Notes: generated by a model not told the origin, from the letters alone. A stretch of DNA of 16,316 bases from an uncultured Ellagibacter sp. (GCA_934654815.1 CAKUGU010000047.1:1-16316); one strand, 5' to 3'; positions 7,300-15,638 are shown, counted from the first letter of the stretch. Numbers and translations: made by a program.

Positions 7300-8937
7300 G
7301 TGAATCGGGCGCGCGGCGCGCGGCCGAAGGTGAGAAAAGGCGGGGAAATGGCGTCTCATAAGGACGGGAAGAAAGCTGCGAAGGAATCGGGTCGCAAGAA
7401 GGCAAAGCCCGCGACGGGCAAAGGCGGCCGCGGCCACGCTTCGGCGCCTTCGCACCAGCACCGCGCGTCTGAGGGTCAACGCCGCGCGCCTGCGGGTCAA
7501 AAGGGCGGAAAGCAGGCTTCCCATCAGGTGAAATCGAATTCTCCCTGCCCAGTCGACGCGCGATGCGGCGGGTGCAAGAACCTGGCCGTCCCGTACAAGC
7601 GTCAGCTCGTGCGCAAGCAAGTGGCGATCGAGCGGCTCTTCGACGGTATTGCCGACGAGCGCGCGTTCTCGGTCATCAAGGGAATGAAGGGCCCTTATCA
7701 TTACCGCAACAAGGTGATTTCCCCCTTCGCGCCCGGCAAGAAGATTTCCCCCGCGTCGTCGAAGGCCGGGGCGGGGAAGGCGCAGGCGAAGGGCAAGCGC
7801 CCCGCCGCCCGCTACGAGATACTCACGGGGATGTACGCCGCCGGCACGCACGACTTGGTGCCGACCGAGCATTGTCTCATCGAGAACGAGGTGGCGAAGA
7901 AGGTAACGCTCGCGGTGCGCGACATCATGCGCAAACACGGCATCTCTGCGTATTGTGAAAGCACGGGCACCGGTTTCATGCGCCACGCGGTGGTGCGCGT
8001 GGGGCATAAAAGCGGGGAAGTGCTGGTCACGCTCGTCACCAACAGCGATGAGTTCCCCTCGTCGAAATCGTTCTGCCGCGAGCTTCTGCGCCGCTGTCCC
8101 CAGGTGACGACGGTCGTGCAGAATGTGAACGAACGTCAGACGAACGTCATCCTCGGCGACAAGGAACGCGTGCTGTACGGCCCCGGGTTCATCTTAGATG
8201 AGTTGTGCGGGCTGAGCTTCCGCATCTCGTCGAAGTCGTTTTACCAGGTGAACGCCACGCAGACGGAGGTTCTGTACCGATGCGCCATGGATTTGGCGCG
8301 CTTTGACGGCACGCAGACCGCGATCGACGCGTACTGCGGGACGGGCACCATCGGACTCGTTGCCGCGAAAAGCGGTGCCGCGCGCGTGATCGGCGTCGAC
8401 AGCGTGGAGGCCGCCATCCGCGACGCGCAGCAGAACGCGCGCCACAACGGCATCGAGAACGCCGAGTTTGTCGCCGCCGACGCGACCGACTTCATGGAGA
8501 GCCTTGCGCGTGAGGGCCTGCCCGAAGACGCAGGCGAGCTCGTGATACTCATGGACCCCCCGCGCGCTGGGTCGACTGAGCGCTTTTTGCGCGCGGCCGC
8601 GTCCCTTTCACCCGCCCGCATCGTCTACGTGTCGTGCAATCCCGAGACGCAGGCGCGCGACGTCGAGTTCCTCTACGACGAGGGGTACCGCGTCGTGGCG
8701 GTGCAGCCCGTCGACATGTTCCCGCACACCGACCATATCGAGTGCGTCGTCGCGCTCGAGCCGGCCGATTCCCCGGCGGCGCGGCGCTTCGAAGAGGATG
8801 ACGAAGACGGCGCCGACGCGGCAGATGGCGAACTCGATGGATTTGCCGACGAATCGCCTGATGGGGACGCCGTCGAGTTCGACGACGCCGACGGCGACAT
8901 GCCGGCCGCCCGCTCTTCGGAGGGGGAATCGCGATGA
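7300..8937 (+). CDS. rlmD: 23S rRNA m5U methyltransferase of the RlmC/RlmD (RumA) family
   Basis: This enzyme transfers a methyl group from SAM to C5 of a uridine in RNA. In numbering from GTG 7300 (545 residues), an iron-sulfur cluster motif has C83, C89 and C92 (CPVDARCGGC) plus C192 (TEHC). The SAM-binding motif is AIDAYCGTGTIGL (341-353). DPPRAG (419-424), nucleophile C446 (VYVSCNPET) and E481 (DHIEC) complete the site. The usual N-terminal TRAM domain is absent; about 80 Lys/Gly/Arg-rich residues replace it, and the C-terminus adds a ~60-residue Asp/Glu-rich tail. GAGGGG precedes GTG 7300, while AAGGCGGGG precedes an in-frame ATG at 7348; either start is possible. The stop overlaps tilS by 4 nt (ATGA). 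The target base (U1939, U747 or both) cannot be told from sequence, so the symbol is provisional. Confidence 0.88.
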   Translation: MNRARGARPKVRKGGEMASHKDGKKAAKESGRKKAKPATGKGGRGHASAPSHQHRASEGQRRAPAGQKGGKQASHQVKSNSPCPVDARCGGCKNLAVPYKRQLVRKQVAIERLFDGIADERAFSVIKGMKGPYHYRNKVISPFAPGKKISPASSKAGAGKAQAKGKRPAARYEILTGMYAAGTHDLVPTEHCLIENEVAKKVTLAVRDIMRKHGISAYCESTGTGFMRHAVVRVGHKSGEVLVTLVTNSDEFPSSKSFCRELLRRCPQVTTVVQNVNERQTNVILGDKERVLYGPGFILDELCGLSFRISSKSFYQVNATQTEVLYRCAMDLARFDGTQTAIDAYCGTGTIGLVAAKSGAARVIGVDSVEAAIRDAQQNARHNGIENAEFVAADATDFMESLAREGLPEDAGELVILMDPPRAGSTERFLRAAASLSPARIVYVSCNPETQARDVEFLYDEGYRVVAVQPVDMFPHTDHIECVVALEPADSPAARRFEEDDEDGADAADGELDGFADESPDGDAVEFDDADGDMPAARSSEGESR

Positions 8938-10043
8938 GCGAAAACGTGCTCGACCGCATGCGCGCGGCGATTCGCTCGCACGAGTTGGCGACGCCGGATA
9001 CCCCCGTGCTCCTTATGGTGTCGGGCGGGTCGGACTCCACGGCGCTCGCCTACCTTGCGGCCGAGCTTGCCGGCGCCGGGGAAATCGGCACGGTCGCCAT
9101 GCTCCACGTGAACCACTGCCTGCGCGGCGAGGATTCCGACGCCGATGCGCACTTCGTCGAGAGCTTGGCGAGCCTGCTTGAGATCCCCCTGTTCATGTGC
9201 GAGGTCGACGTGGCCGCGCAGGTCGAGCGGACGGGCGGCAACATGGAGGCCGTCGCGCGCAGCGAGCGCTACCTGGCCGCGAACGAGGCGCTCGAAAGCC
9301 TTTGCCGCCATGCGGGCGCGCCCATCGCCGACGGACGTATCTTCACCGCGCACACCGCCGACGACCGCGTCGAGAGCTTCTACATGCGCTCGATCGTGGG
9401 GACGGGGCCGGGGGGCTTCCGCTCGATGCGCTACGAGAACGGCCCCGTGGTGCGCCCCTTGCTCGACGTCGGGCGGGAAGATCTGCGCGACTACCTGCGG
9501 GAACGCGAGCGAGCGGGCGCGCCGTGCGCGGTCGACGCCGAAGGGCATCTCTGGCGTGAGGACGCGACCAACGCGCACACCGACCGCTTCCGTGCGTTCG
9601 TGCGCCACGAGATCGTGCCGCTGGCGCGCGAGCGCAACCCGCAGCTGCTCTCCACGCTCACGCGCACGATGAACCTCATCGCCGACGAGGACGACTACCT
9701 CGAAGGCGTCGCGGACGAGGCGGCGCGCGACCACATCGCGTGGTGCGAACAGGTGCCGGGAAGTAGCCCGTCGTGGCAGGAAGGCTTTCGCCTTCTGCCA
9801 TCATTTTGCCAGGTGGCGCATCCCATCGCGCGGCGCGTCGTCACGGGCGCGCTGCAGAACATGCTCGGGCCCGACGCACGCATCGAGACGGCATCGGTCG
9901 AAGCGGTGCTTTCCGCCTTCGAAGATGGCCGTCCGAAAAGCGGCTACGTAGCGAACATCCAGGGCGACATCGCCGTGAGCGCGAACAAGCGCGGCGTGTT
10001 GGTGGAGCCCATGAGCGCGTTTCGCGCAAGGAGGAAGAAATGA
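8934..10043 (+). CDS. tilS: tRNA(Ile)-lysidine synthase
   Basis: TilS attaches lysine to C34 of tRNA-Ile2 with ATP so that the tRNA reads AUA codons. This is a cytoplasmic, normally essential function. The PP-loop is SGGSDS at 30-35. HVNHCLRGEDSDAD (58-71), AHTADDRVES (139-148), RPLLDVGREDLRDYL (174-188) and DATNAHTDRFRAFVRHEI (210-227) are all family motifs. At 369 residues it lies between the short Aquifex type and the 430-residue E. coli type, so the C-terminal tRNA-binding part is probably reduced. ATG at 8934 overlaps the upstream methyltransferase stop and implies translational coupling; GAGGGGGAAT at about 8922-8931 serves as ribosome site. The 3' end carries the ribosome site of maf and overlaps it by 4 nt. 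Confidence 0.94.
   Translation: MSENVLDRMRAAIRSHELATPDTPVLLMVSGGSDSTALAYLAAELAGAGEIGTVAMLHVNHCLRGEDSDADAHFVESLASLLEIPLFMCEVDVAAQVERTGGNMEAVARSERYLAANEALESLCRHAGAPIADGRIFTAHTADDRVESFYMRSIVGTGPGGFRSMRYENGPVVRPLLDVGREDLRDYLRERERAGAPCAVDAEGHLWREDATNAHTDRFRAFVRHEIVPLARERNPQLLSTLTRTMNLIADEDDYLEGVADEAARDHIAWCEQVPGSSPSWQEGFRLLPSFCQVAHPIARRVVTGALQNMLGPDARIETASVEAVLSAFEDGRPKSGYVANIQGDIAVSANKRGVLVEPMSAFRARRKK
10028..10042 (+). promoter_or_regulatory. Strong ribosome binding site of maf inside the tilS 3' end
   Basis: AAGGAGG at 10028-10034 lies 5 nt before ATG 10040, within the last codons of tilS. It fixes the maf start, because the frame is open for another ~90 codons upstream as a shadow of tilS. 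Together with the ATGA overlap it predicts coupled translation. Confidence 0.8.
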
Positions 10044-10759
10044 TAGAGGAACAGCAATCGAACGTCGCCGTCGCCGGCACGGAAAGCGAAGCGGCTGGTC
10101 AGACGGCCGCCCAGGCGAAGCCCTTCAAGGTTGTGCTGGCGAGCGCGAGCCCGCGCCGTGCGCAGCTGCTCAAGGAGGCGGGCGTCGTGTTCGACGTCCA
10201 CGCGTCGGAAGTCGACGAATCGCTCGACGCCGACCTGCTCGCGAACCCGGCCGAGGCGTGCAAGAAGCTCGCCGAGCGCAAGGCCGGCGCTGTCGTGCAG
10301 GAAATCCTTTCCGACCCCGCCTTCGAGGGCATGCTCATCGTCATCGGCTCGGACACGATGGTCGTCAAGGACGGCACGATCTTCGGTAAGCCGAAAAGCG
10401 CGAGCGACGCGACGCACATGCTGCGCTGCCTGTCGGGCGCGACGCACGAGGTCATGACGGCGGTCTCGGTGTGGATGGTGAAGGCCGACCCGGTTGCCGA
10501 GGGCGCCGCGGAAGGCGATTCGGGCAACGTGTCGCTCGGTTTCCGCACCTTCTGCGACACGACGCGCGTCACGTTCCACGAGCTTTCCGACGAGCGCATC
10601 CGCGAGTACCTTGCGTGCGGCGAATCGTTCGACAAGGCGGGGGCGTACGCGGTGCAGGGCGAGGGCGAGAAGCTCGTTTCCCGCATCGAGGGCTACAAGA
10701 GCACGGTCATCGGCCTTCCCGTCGAGCGCCTGATAAAGGAATTCCCCGACCTGGTTTAG
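10040..10759 (+). CDS. maf: Maf-family nucleotide pyrophosphatase
   Basis: Maf proteins hydrolyse non-canonical or dTTP/UTP-type nucleoside triphosphates to monophosphates and are linked to cell-division arrest. The 239-residue product contains LASASPRRAQLL (33-44), the catalytic-site motif IGSDTMVV (102-109, D105), GKPK (116-119), THEVMTAV (135-142) and AYAVQGEG (202-209) with IEGYKSTVIGLP (216-227). Compared with typical ~190-residue Maf proteins it has two extras: about 28 polar Glu/Gln/Ala residues before the first strand, and a short insert after AVSVW (about 147-164, Ala/Glu/Gly-rich). The start at ATG 10040 is set by the AAGGAGG site. It lies between tilS and hpt, genes that are often direct neighbours in other bacteria. 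The 121-bp gap to hpt may carry a separate promoter. Confidence 0.93.
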   Translation: MIEEQQSNVAVAGTESEAAGQTAAQAKPFKVVLASASPRRAQLLKEAGVVFDVHASEVDESLDADLLANPAEACKKLAERKAGAVVQEILSDPAFEGMLIVIGSDTMVVKDGTIFGKPKSASDATHMLRCLSGATHEVMTAVSVWMVKADPVAEGAAEGDSGNVSLGFRTFCDTTRVTFHELSDERIREYLACGESFDKAGAYAVQGEGEKLVSRIEGYKSTVIGLPVERLIKEFPDLV

Positions 10760-10880
10760 TTGTGTGTCGTTACCGTATCGTCGACGAACCCCGCCGCCTT
10801 TGCGGTAAACTTTGCGAATTGGAACAATCATATCGGTGCCTGCGCATTTCGTGCGGCGCCTTATCGAAAAGGGAATGCAA
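10760..10880 (+). promoter_or_regulatory. maf-hpt intergenic region with possible weak promoter
   Basis: This 121-bp gap is the longest in the tilS-hpt stretch. TTGCGG at 10801-10806 with a 17-bp spacer before AACAAT, and separately TAAACT at about 10807-10812, are -35/-10-like, but neither is a strong match. No intrinsic terminator is seen; CCGCCTTTGCGG at about 10795-10806 is a tiny 4-bp-stem hairpin. AAAAGGGA at 10867-10874 is the ribosome site of hpt. Confidence 0.25.
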
Positions 10881-11429
10881 GTGCATAGCGACGTAAGCGA
10901 AATTCTGTTCACCGAAGAGGAAATCCACAACCGCGTTGCCGAGATCGGCGCAGCCATCACCGAGGATTTCAAGGATGTGGCCGGCAAGGACGGCATCATC
11001 CTCATTTCCGTGCTGCGCGGCGCCGCGATCTTCATGGCCGACCTCGCTCGCGAGATCAAGATCCCCTGCGAGATGGACTACATGGCCATCTCGTCCTACG
11101 GCAACGGCGTGAAGAGCTCCGGCGTCGTCCGCATCCTGAAGGACCTCTCCTCGCACATCGAAGGCCGTCATGTCGTCATCGCCGAGGACATCCTCGATTC
11201 GGGCCTCACGCTCACCTACCTGCTGAAGAACTTGAGCTCGCGCAACCCCGCGTCGCTCACCGTGGCAACGCTTCTGCGCAAGAAGACGAAGTCGCAGGCT
11301 GACGTCGATTGCCGCTACGTCGGTTTCGAGTGCCCCGACCAGTTCATCGTGGGCTACGGCCTCGACTACGCGGAACGGTACCGAAACCTTCCCTATATCG
11401 GCGTTCTCAAGCCCGAAATCTACGAATAG
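10881..11429 (+). CDS. hpt: Hypoxanthine(-guanine) phosphoribosyltransferase
   Basis: This purine-salvage enzyme joins hypoxanthine or guanine to PRPP, giving IMP or GMP in the cytoplasm. With GTG 10881 as start it is 182 residues, the usual length. LRGAAIF (45-51) is the pyrophosphate loop, SSYGNG (71-76) the flexible loop, VVIAEDILDSGLTL (98-111) the PRPP-binding motif with the E-D pair, and DQFIVGYGLDYAERYRNLPY (153-172) the purine-site and C-terminal signature. An in-frame ATG lies two codons upstream at 10875, but AAAAGGGA would then touch it with no spacer, whereas its distance to GTG 10881 is 6 nt; hence my choice. It is followed by a terminator-like hairpin and ftsH, the conserved hpt-ftsH order of Gram-positives. 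Confidence 0.94.
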   Translation: MHSDVSEILFTEEEIHNRVAEIGAAITEDFKDVAGKDGIILISVLRGAAIFMADLAREIKIPCEMDYMAISSYGNGVKSSGVVRILKDLSSHIEGRHVVIAEDILDSGLTLTYLLKNLSSRNPASLTVATLLRKKTKSQADVDCRYVGFECPDQFIVGYGLDYAERYRNLPYIGVLKPEIYE

Positions 11430-11434
11430 CATCG

Positions 11435-11462
11435 AGGCGGCGCCTGGGAGGCGCCGCTTTCT
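11435..11462 (+). terminator. Intrinsic terminator or attenuator between hpt and ftsH
   Basis: GCGGCGCC (11437-11444) and GGCGCCGC (11450-11457) form a perfect 8-bp GC stem with loop TGGGA. Two further A-T/G-T pairs are possible at the base, and TTTCT follows. The U-run is short, so termination may be partial and allow some readthrough into ftsH 33 bp later. Confidence 0.7.
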
Positions 11463-11494
11463 GATGAAGGCAAACCAGAAAAGGCAACTGATAC

Positions 11495-13747
11495 ATGGCG
11501 CAACAACAGAAGAAACAACCCTCCTCGCAGCAGCCGAGCCCCCGTGTTACCATCATCTCGGTACTGCTGTTCCTCGTCGTGGCATTTTTCGTGGGGCAGC
11601 AGTTCATGGTCATGTCCAACGCGAGCTCGACCCCGACCGATTCGCTCATCACCTCCGAGTTCACGCAGGCGGTCGAGCAGGATCGCGTGACGAAGGTCGT
11701 TTACTCGGCTGGCGACTACAAGGTGACGGGCACCTACTACCCTGCTATCACCGCAGGTTCCACCGCGGCCGACGCATTCAACACGGCGTTCGAGGCCATG
11801 AACGCGCGCGTGGCCACCGAGAAGAACCCGCAGGGCTCGGTGCTCGCCGGCATCGGCACGACCTCGATCGAGTCGACGACGCTCGGCTCCGAGCGCGGCT
11901 ACACCTCCACGTTCGTGGGGCAGGATTCGCTTTCCGAGCTTCTGAAAGACCATCCCAACATTTCCTACCAGGTCACGCTGCCGTCTGAGTGGATAAGCAT
12001 CCTAAGCTCGCTTCTGCCTATCATCCTTATCGGCGCGCTGCTGTTCTTCTTCTTCAACCAGATGCAGAAGTCCACCAACTCGCAGATGAACTTCGGCAAG
12101 GCGAAGACCAAGAAGACGGCCGAAGAGCGCCCCGACGTGAAGTTCTCCGACGTCGCCGGCGTCGACGAGGCCGTCGAGGAGATGCAGGAGATCAAGGACT
12201 TCCTGTCGAACCCGGCGAAGTACCAGTCGATGGGCGCGAAAGTCCCCCGCGGCTGTTTGCTCGTCGGCCCTCCGGGCACGGGCAAGACGCTGCTCGCTCG
12301 CGCGGTCGCGGGCGAGGCGGGTGTGCCGTTCTTCAGCATTTCCGGCTCCGACTTCGTCGAGATGTTCGTGGGCGTCGGCGCGAGCCGCGTGCGCGACCTG
12401 TTCCAGCAGGCGAAGGAAGCCGCGCCTTCCATCATCTTCATCGACGAGATCGACGCGGTCGGCCGCCAGCGCGGCACCGGCCTCGGCGGCGGCCACGACG
12501 AGCGCGAGCAGACTTTGAATCAGCTGCTCGTGGAAATGGACGGTTTCGAGTCGAACGAGTCCGTCATCCTCATCGCCGCGACGAACCGTGCCGACGTTCT
12601 CGACCCGGCGCTTCTCCGTCCGGGCCGCTTCGACCGCCAGATCGTGGTCGACGCCCCCGACGTCCGCGGCCGCGAGAAGATCCTGCAGGTGCATGCGAAG
12701 GACAAGCCGCTTTCCAGCGACGTCGACCTGTCGGTCATCGCCAAGCTCACGCCCGGTTTCACCGGCGCCGACCTCATGAACCTCATGAACGAGTCCGCGC
12801 TTTTGACCGCGCGCCGCGGCAAGAAGATCATCACCATGCGCGAGGTCAACGAGTCGATGGAGCGCGTGATCGCCGGCCCTGAGCGCAAGGGCCGTGTGAT
12901 GGACGAGCAGACCAAGCACACCATCGCCTACCACGAGTCGGGTCATGCGCTTGTCGGCCACACGCTGCCGCATGCTGACCCGGTGCATAAGATCTCGATC
13001 ATTTCCCGTGGCCGTGCGCTCGGCTACACCCTGAGCATCCCGAAGGAAGACAAGGTGCTCAACACGGTGGGCGAGATGCTCGACGAGCTCGCGGTGTTCA
13101 TGGGCGGCCGCGTGGCGGAGGAAATCTTCTGCGACGACGTGACCACGGGCGCGAGCAACGACCTCGAGCGCGCAACGAAGATGGCGCGCGCGATGGTGAC
13201 CCAGTACGGCATGTCGACGGCTTTGGGCACGCAGGTGTTCGGCCAGCCGAACCATGAGGTGTTCCTCGGTCGCGATTACGGCAACACGCAGGACTACTCC
13301 GAGGAAACCGCCCGCCGCATCGACGACGAGGTCGCCCGCATTATGAAGGAAGCGCACGACCGTGCCTACGAGATCCTGAGCTCGCATCGCGACCAGATGG
13401 ATCTCATGGCGAGCGTGCTTCTGGAGCGCGAGACGGTCGACGGTGAGGCCTGCCAGGCGTTGCTCGACAACCGTTGGAGCGAGTACCTCGAGCGCGAAGA
13501 CGACATCATCGCCGCGAAGCAGCGCGAGGAAGCCGAGGCGCGCGCCCGCGATGCCAAGCTCGCCGACCCGAACTGGAATGGTGATGCGATGGGCGGCAAC
13601 GGCCCCGATGGCGCAGACGGCGAGCCCACGCAGACCGCGCAGCACGTCGATTCGTTCACGCCGCATGGCATCCTGAACGACCTGGAGCAGGGCTTCCGCG
13701 ACATCGCGCACGGCGGCGACGCCCATGACAAGGACAGCAAGAACTAA
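11495..13747 (+). CDS. ftsH: ATP-dependent zinc metalloprotease FtsH
   Basis: FtsH is a membrane-anchored AAA+ hexamer that degrades misfolded membrane proteins and selected regulators. The 750-residue protein has helix 1 at about 17-40, an extracytoplasmic domain at about 41-165, and helix 2 at about 167-188. The AAA module has Walker A GPPGTGKT (258-265), Walker B IIFIDEID (313-320) and the second region of homology with N364, R378 and R381. The protease site is HESGH (480-484) with the third zinc ligand D556 (GASNDLE). The pore motif FVGV is present (291-294). The last ~100 residues form an acidic/Ala-rich tail that varies in the family. ATG 11495 is preceded by AAAAGG at a longish 10-nt spacing. 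It is larger than E. coli FtsH (644 residues), mainly through the extracytoplasmic domain and the tail. Confidence 0.97.
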   Translation: MAQQQKKQPSSQQPSPRVTIISVLLFLVVAFFVGQQFMVMSNASSTPTDSLITSEFTQAVEQDRVTKVVYSAGDYKVTGTYYPAITAGSTAADAFNTAFEAMNARVATEKNPQGSVLAGIGTTSIESTTLGSERGYTSTFVGQDSLSELLKDHPNISYQVTLPSEWISILSSLLPIILIGALLFFFFNQMQKSTNSQMNFGKAKTKKTAEERPDVKFSDVAGVDEAVEEMQEIKDFLSNPAKYQSMGAKVPRGCLLVGPPGTGKTLLARAVAGEAGVPFFSISGSDFVEMFVGVGASRVRDLFQQAKEAAPSIIFIDEIDAVGRQRGTGLGGGHDEREQTLNQLLVEMDGFESNESVILIAATNRADVLDPALLRPGRFDRQIVVDAPDVRGREKILQVHAKDKPLSSDVDLSVIAKLTPGFTGADLMNLMNESALLTARRGKKIITMREVNESMERVIAGPERKGRVMDEQTKHTIAYHESGHALVGHTLPHADPVHKISIISRGRALGYTLSIPKEDKVLNTVGEMLDELAVFMGGRVAEEIFCDDVTTGASNDLERATKMARAMVTQYGMSTALGTQVFGQPNHEVFLGRDYGNTQDYSEETARRIDDEVARIMKEAHDRAYEILSSHRDQMDLMASVLLERETVDGEACQALLDNRWSEYLEREDDIIAAKQREEAEARARDAKLADPNWNGDAMGGNGPDGADGEPTQTAQHVDSFTPHGILNDLEQGFRDIAHGGDAHDKDSKN

Positions 13748-13761
13748 AGGAGCATATATTG
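13746..13761 (+). promoter_or_regulatory. Ribosome binding site that fixes a TTG start for folP-folK
   Basis: AAAGGAG at 13746-13752, overlapping the ftsH stop codon, lies 6 nt before TTG 13759. The next in-frame ATG (13798) has no such site. It would also remove the WHCASYSFDTKMP strand that normally precedes the MGILNVTPDSFSDGG motif of dihydropteroate synthases. Confidence 0.8.
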
Positions 13762-15072
13762 GATTGGCATTGCGCCTCGTATAGCTTCGACACCAAGATG
13801 CCCATCGTGATGGGCATCTTGAATGTCACGCCCGACTCGTTTTCCGACGGGGGAGAGCACAACACCCACGACGCGGCGATCGCGCATGCCAAGCGCATGA
13901 TCGACGAGGGCGCCAAGATCATCGACGTCGGCGGCGAGTCGACGCGACCTGGGTCCGCCGAGGTGTCGACCGAGGAAGAACTTTCCCGAACGCTTTCGGT
14001 GGTGCGCGAACTTGCGGCTGCCGGCGTGTGCGTGAGCATCGACACGCGGCACGCCGAGGTGGCGCGTGCCTGCGTCGAGGCGGGAGCCGCCATCATCAAC
14101 GATGTGTCGGGATTCCGCGACCCTGCCATGGTCGAAGTGGCGAAATCATGCGACGCCGGGCTCGTCGTCATGCACATGAAGGGCGAGCCGGGCACGATGC
14201 AGAACGACCCGCACTACGACGATGTGGTGCGCGAAGTGCGCGATTACTTGGCGACGCGGGCTGCCGAGCTTGAAGAGGCGGGCATTGCGCGCGACCGCAT
14301 CTGCATCGATCCGGGCCCGGGCTTCGGCAAGACCTCGTCCCAGACCATGGAACTCGTGCGCAACTTCCACGAGTTCGCGCGGTTGGGGTACCCGCTCATG
14401 GTCGCCGTGTCGCGCAAGAGCTACATCAGTAACGCCTACGGCATCGAGAAGCCGGCCGACCGCGACCGGGCTTCGGCGGCGGAGGCGCTCATGGCGTGCG
14501 AACTCGGCGCGTCGGTGGTGCGCGCCCACAACGTGGCGGAAACGGTGAAGGCGCTTCAGGATTTGCGCCCGTACTGCTATCTGGGCCTGGGGTGCAACGT
14601 CGCGCTCGTGGCGGAGCCGGGCGAGGAGCGTGCGGGCAAGATCGCCCAGATCGAGCACGCCATCGGGCAGCTCTGCATGATTCCCGACTCGCAGATCGTC
14701 GACATCTCGAGCTACTACGAAAGCGAGCCTGCGTACTACCTCGACCAGGAGCCGTTCGTGAATGCGGTGGTGCTCATGCGCACGGGCGTGGCGCCGAAGG
14801 AGCTGCTCGAGTACCTGCACGCCATCGAGAATAGCCTGGGGCGCGTGCGCGAGATCGAGAACGGCCCGCGGACCTGCGACGTTGACATCCTCGATTACCA
14901 GCTGTACGTAGTCGACAACGATGTGCTCACGCTGCCGCACCCGCGTATCTGCGAGCGCGACTTCGTGGTGAAGCCGCTGCTGGAGATCTCCCCGAACCAC
15001 GTGCTCGCCGACGGCACGCCCGTCGCGAGCGTTCCCGAAGACCAGCGCGTCGGCCATGCCGTGAAGCTGTAA
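13759..15072 (+). CDS. folP: Bifunctional dihydropteroate synthase / HPPK (FolP-FolK fusion)
   Basis: One 437-residue chain joins two consecutive folate-pathway enzymes. Residues 1 to about 268 are dihydropteroate synthase, which condenses DHPPP with p-aminobenzoate: MGILNVTPDSFSDGG (18-32), IDVGGESTRPG (55-65), INDVSGF (113-119), DPGPGFGKT (184-192), VSRKSYIS (217-224) and RAHNV (255-259, usually R-V-H-D-V). From about 272 it is HPPK, which pyrophosphorylates 6-hydroxymethyl-dihydropterin to supply that substrate: YLGLGCN (274-280), then GRVREIENGPRTCDVDILDY (361-380), and LPHPRICERDFVVKPL (392-407). The linker is very short. HPPK acts first in the pathway but is C-terminal here. No folB or folE is in the window. 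The gene follows ftsH by 11 bp and ends at a strong terminator. The start is TTG with AAAGGAG. Confidence 0.95.
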   Translation: MDWHCASYSFDTKMPIVMGILNVTPDSFSDGGEHNTHDAAIAHAKRMIDEGAKIIDVGGESTRPGSAEVSTEEELSRTLSVVRELAAAGVCVSIDTRHAEVARACVEAGAAIINDVSGFRDPAMVEVAKSCDAGLVVMHMKGEPGTMQNDPHYDDVVREVRDYLATRAAELEEAGIARDRICIDPGPGFGKTSSQTMELVRNFHEFARLGYPLMVAVSRKSYISNAYGIEKPADRDRASAAEALMACELGASVVRAHNVAETVKALQDLRPYCYLGLGCNVALVAEPGEERAGKIAQIEHAIGQLCMIPDSQIVDISSYYESEPAYYLDQEPFVNAVVLMRTGVAPKELLEYLHAIENSLGRVREIENGPRTCDVDILDYQLYVVDNDVLTLPHPRICERDFVVKPLLEISPNHVLADGTPVASVPEDQRVGHAVKL

Positions 15073-15088
15073 CCGCCCCGATCCCACC

Positions 15089-15130
15089 AAGCCCCGCTTC
15101 CGAACACCCCCGGAAGCGGGGCTTTTGTTT
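15089..15130 (+). terminator. Strong intrinsic terminator after folP-folK
   Basis: GCCCCGCTTCCG (15091-15102) pairs perfectly with CGGAAGCGGGGC (15111-15122) across loop AACACCCC, followed by TTTTGTTT. AA before the stem pairs with the first Ts. It closes the plus-strand run that starts at the methyltransferase gene. Confidence 0.95.
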
Positions 15131-15181
15131 GCTAAGACAATATCGGCGTTGTTTTCGCCGGAGTTCTTCTAAAGGACTTAT

Positions 15182-15234
15182 TACGTATAATATAAACTAC
15201 ATTAAATGAGATTATGTATGATATATGCTACGTA
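15182..15234 (+). promoter_or_regulatory. Promoter and candidate autoregulatory operator of the XRE gene
   Basis: A perfect TATAAT lies at 15186-15191; the -35 region (about 15163-15169) is poor. TACGTATAATAT (15182-15193), which covers the -10, is matched in inverted orientation by 15223-15234 (reverse complement TACGTAGCATAT) at 10 of 12 positions. HTH regulators of this kind commonly repress their own promoters, so an operator is plausible. No binding data exist here. Confidence 0.45.
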
Positions 15235-15243
15235 AAGATTTAT

Positions 15244-15555
15244 ATGAAGCGTCCGACTTCGCTTAAAACGAAACGTGCCGCCAAGCAAATCGGCGAGAAT
15301 CTCTCCATCTGGCGCAAGCTTTACGGCCTTACCTCGCAACAGCTCGCCGACAAGGCCGCCGTTTCCCGCGCAACGATTTCTCGCCTCGAGAACGGGGACC
15401 CCACGGTGAGCCTTGAAACGTTCCTCAATGCGTGTCGGGTGCTTTCGTCGCTCGATGCCGTCGTCGAGGCAACCGACCCTTATGAGACCGATTACGGTCG
15501 CATTCGCACTGATCAGGCGTTGCCTCAGCGAGTAAGGGGAAAACGACGGTCCTAG
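15244..15555 (+). CDS. HipB-like XRE-family helix-turn-helix regulator
   Basis: With ATG 15244 the product is a 103-residue DNA-binding protein. The HTH_3 domain spans about 14-70: IGENLSIWRKLYGLTSQQLA carries helices 1-2, and KAAVSRATISRLENG (37-51) holds the recognition helix. The end YGRIRTDQALPQRVR (84-98) resembles the tail of XRE antitoxin/regulators encoded just before hipA-type kinases. No hipA, or any other plus-strand gene, follows; a hairpin and a convergent gene come next. An earlier in-frame ATG at 15214 would add ten residues (including YDICYVKIY), but the operator-like right arm at 15223-15234 would then be coding. Neither start has a good ribosome site. GC is lower upstream than in the core genes. 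The DNA-binding role is confident; the HipB link is an inference. Confidence 0.82.
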   Translation: MKRPTSLKTKRAAKQIGENLSIWRKLYGLTSQQLADKAAVSRATISRLENGDPTVSLETFLNACRVLSSLDAVVEATDPYETDYGRIRTDQALPQRVRGKRRS

Positions 15556-15638
15556 AGATAAAGACAAACCGTTCTTGGCCCAACAATGCTATTGTAGACG
15601 CAGAACAGTCAATTCGTTGTTTTAGAGGAGGCTAGGGG

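Noticed and set aside
4800..7300. Attachment-site direct repeats bounding the low-GC island
   Set aside because: I compared the ends by eye and found no convincing repeat, tRNA end or integrase.
9773..10039. In-frame extension upstream of maf
   Set aside because: It overlaps the conserved tilS reading frame, and AAGGAGG marks ATG 10040.
12002..13726. 574-codon open frame antisense to ftsH
   Set aside because: It lies wholly over ftsH, which has all its catalytic motifs. Its translation is Arg/His/Val/Ala-rich with no domain, as expected from third-position GC bias.
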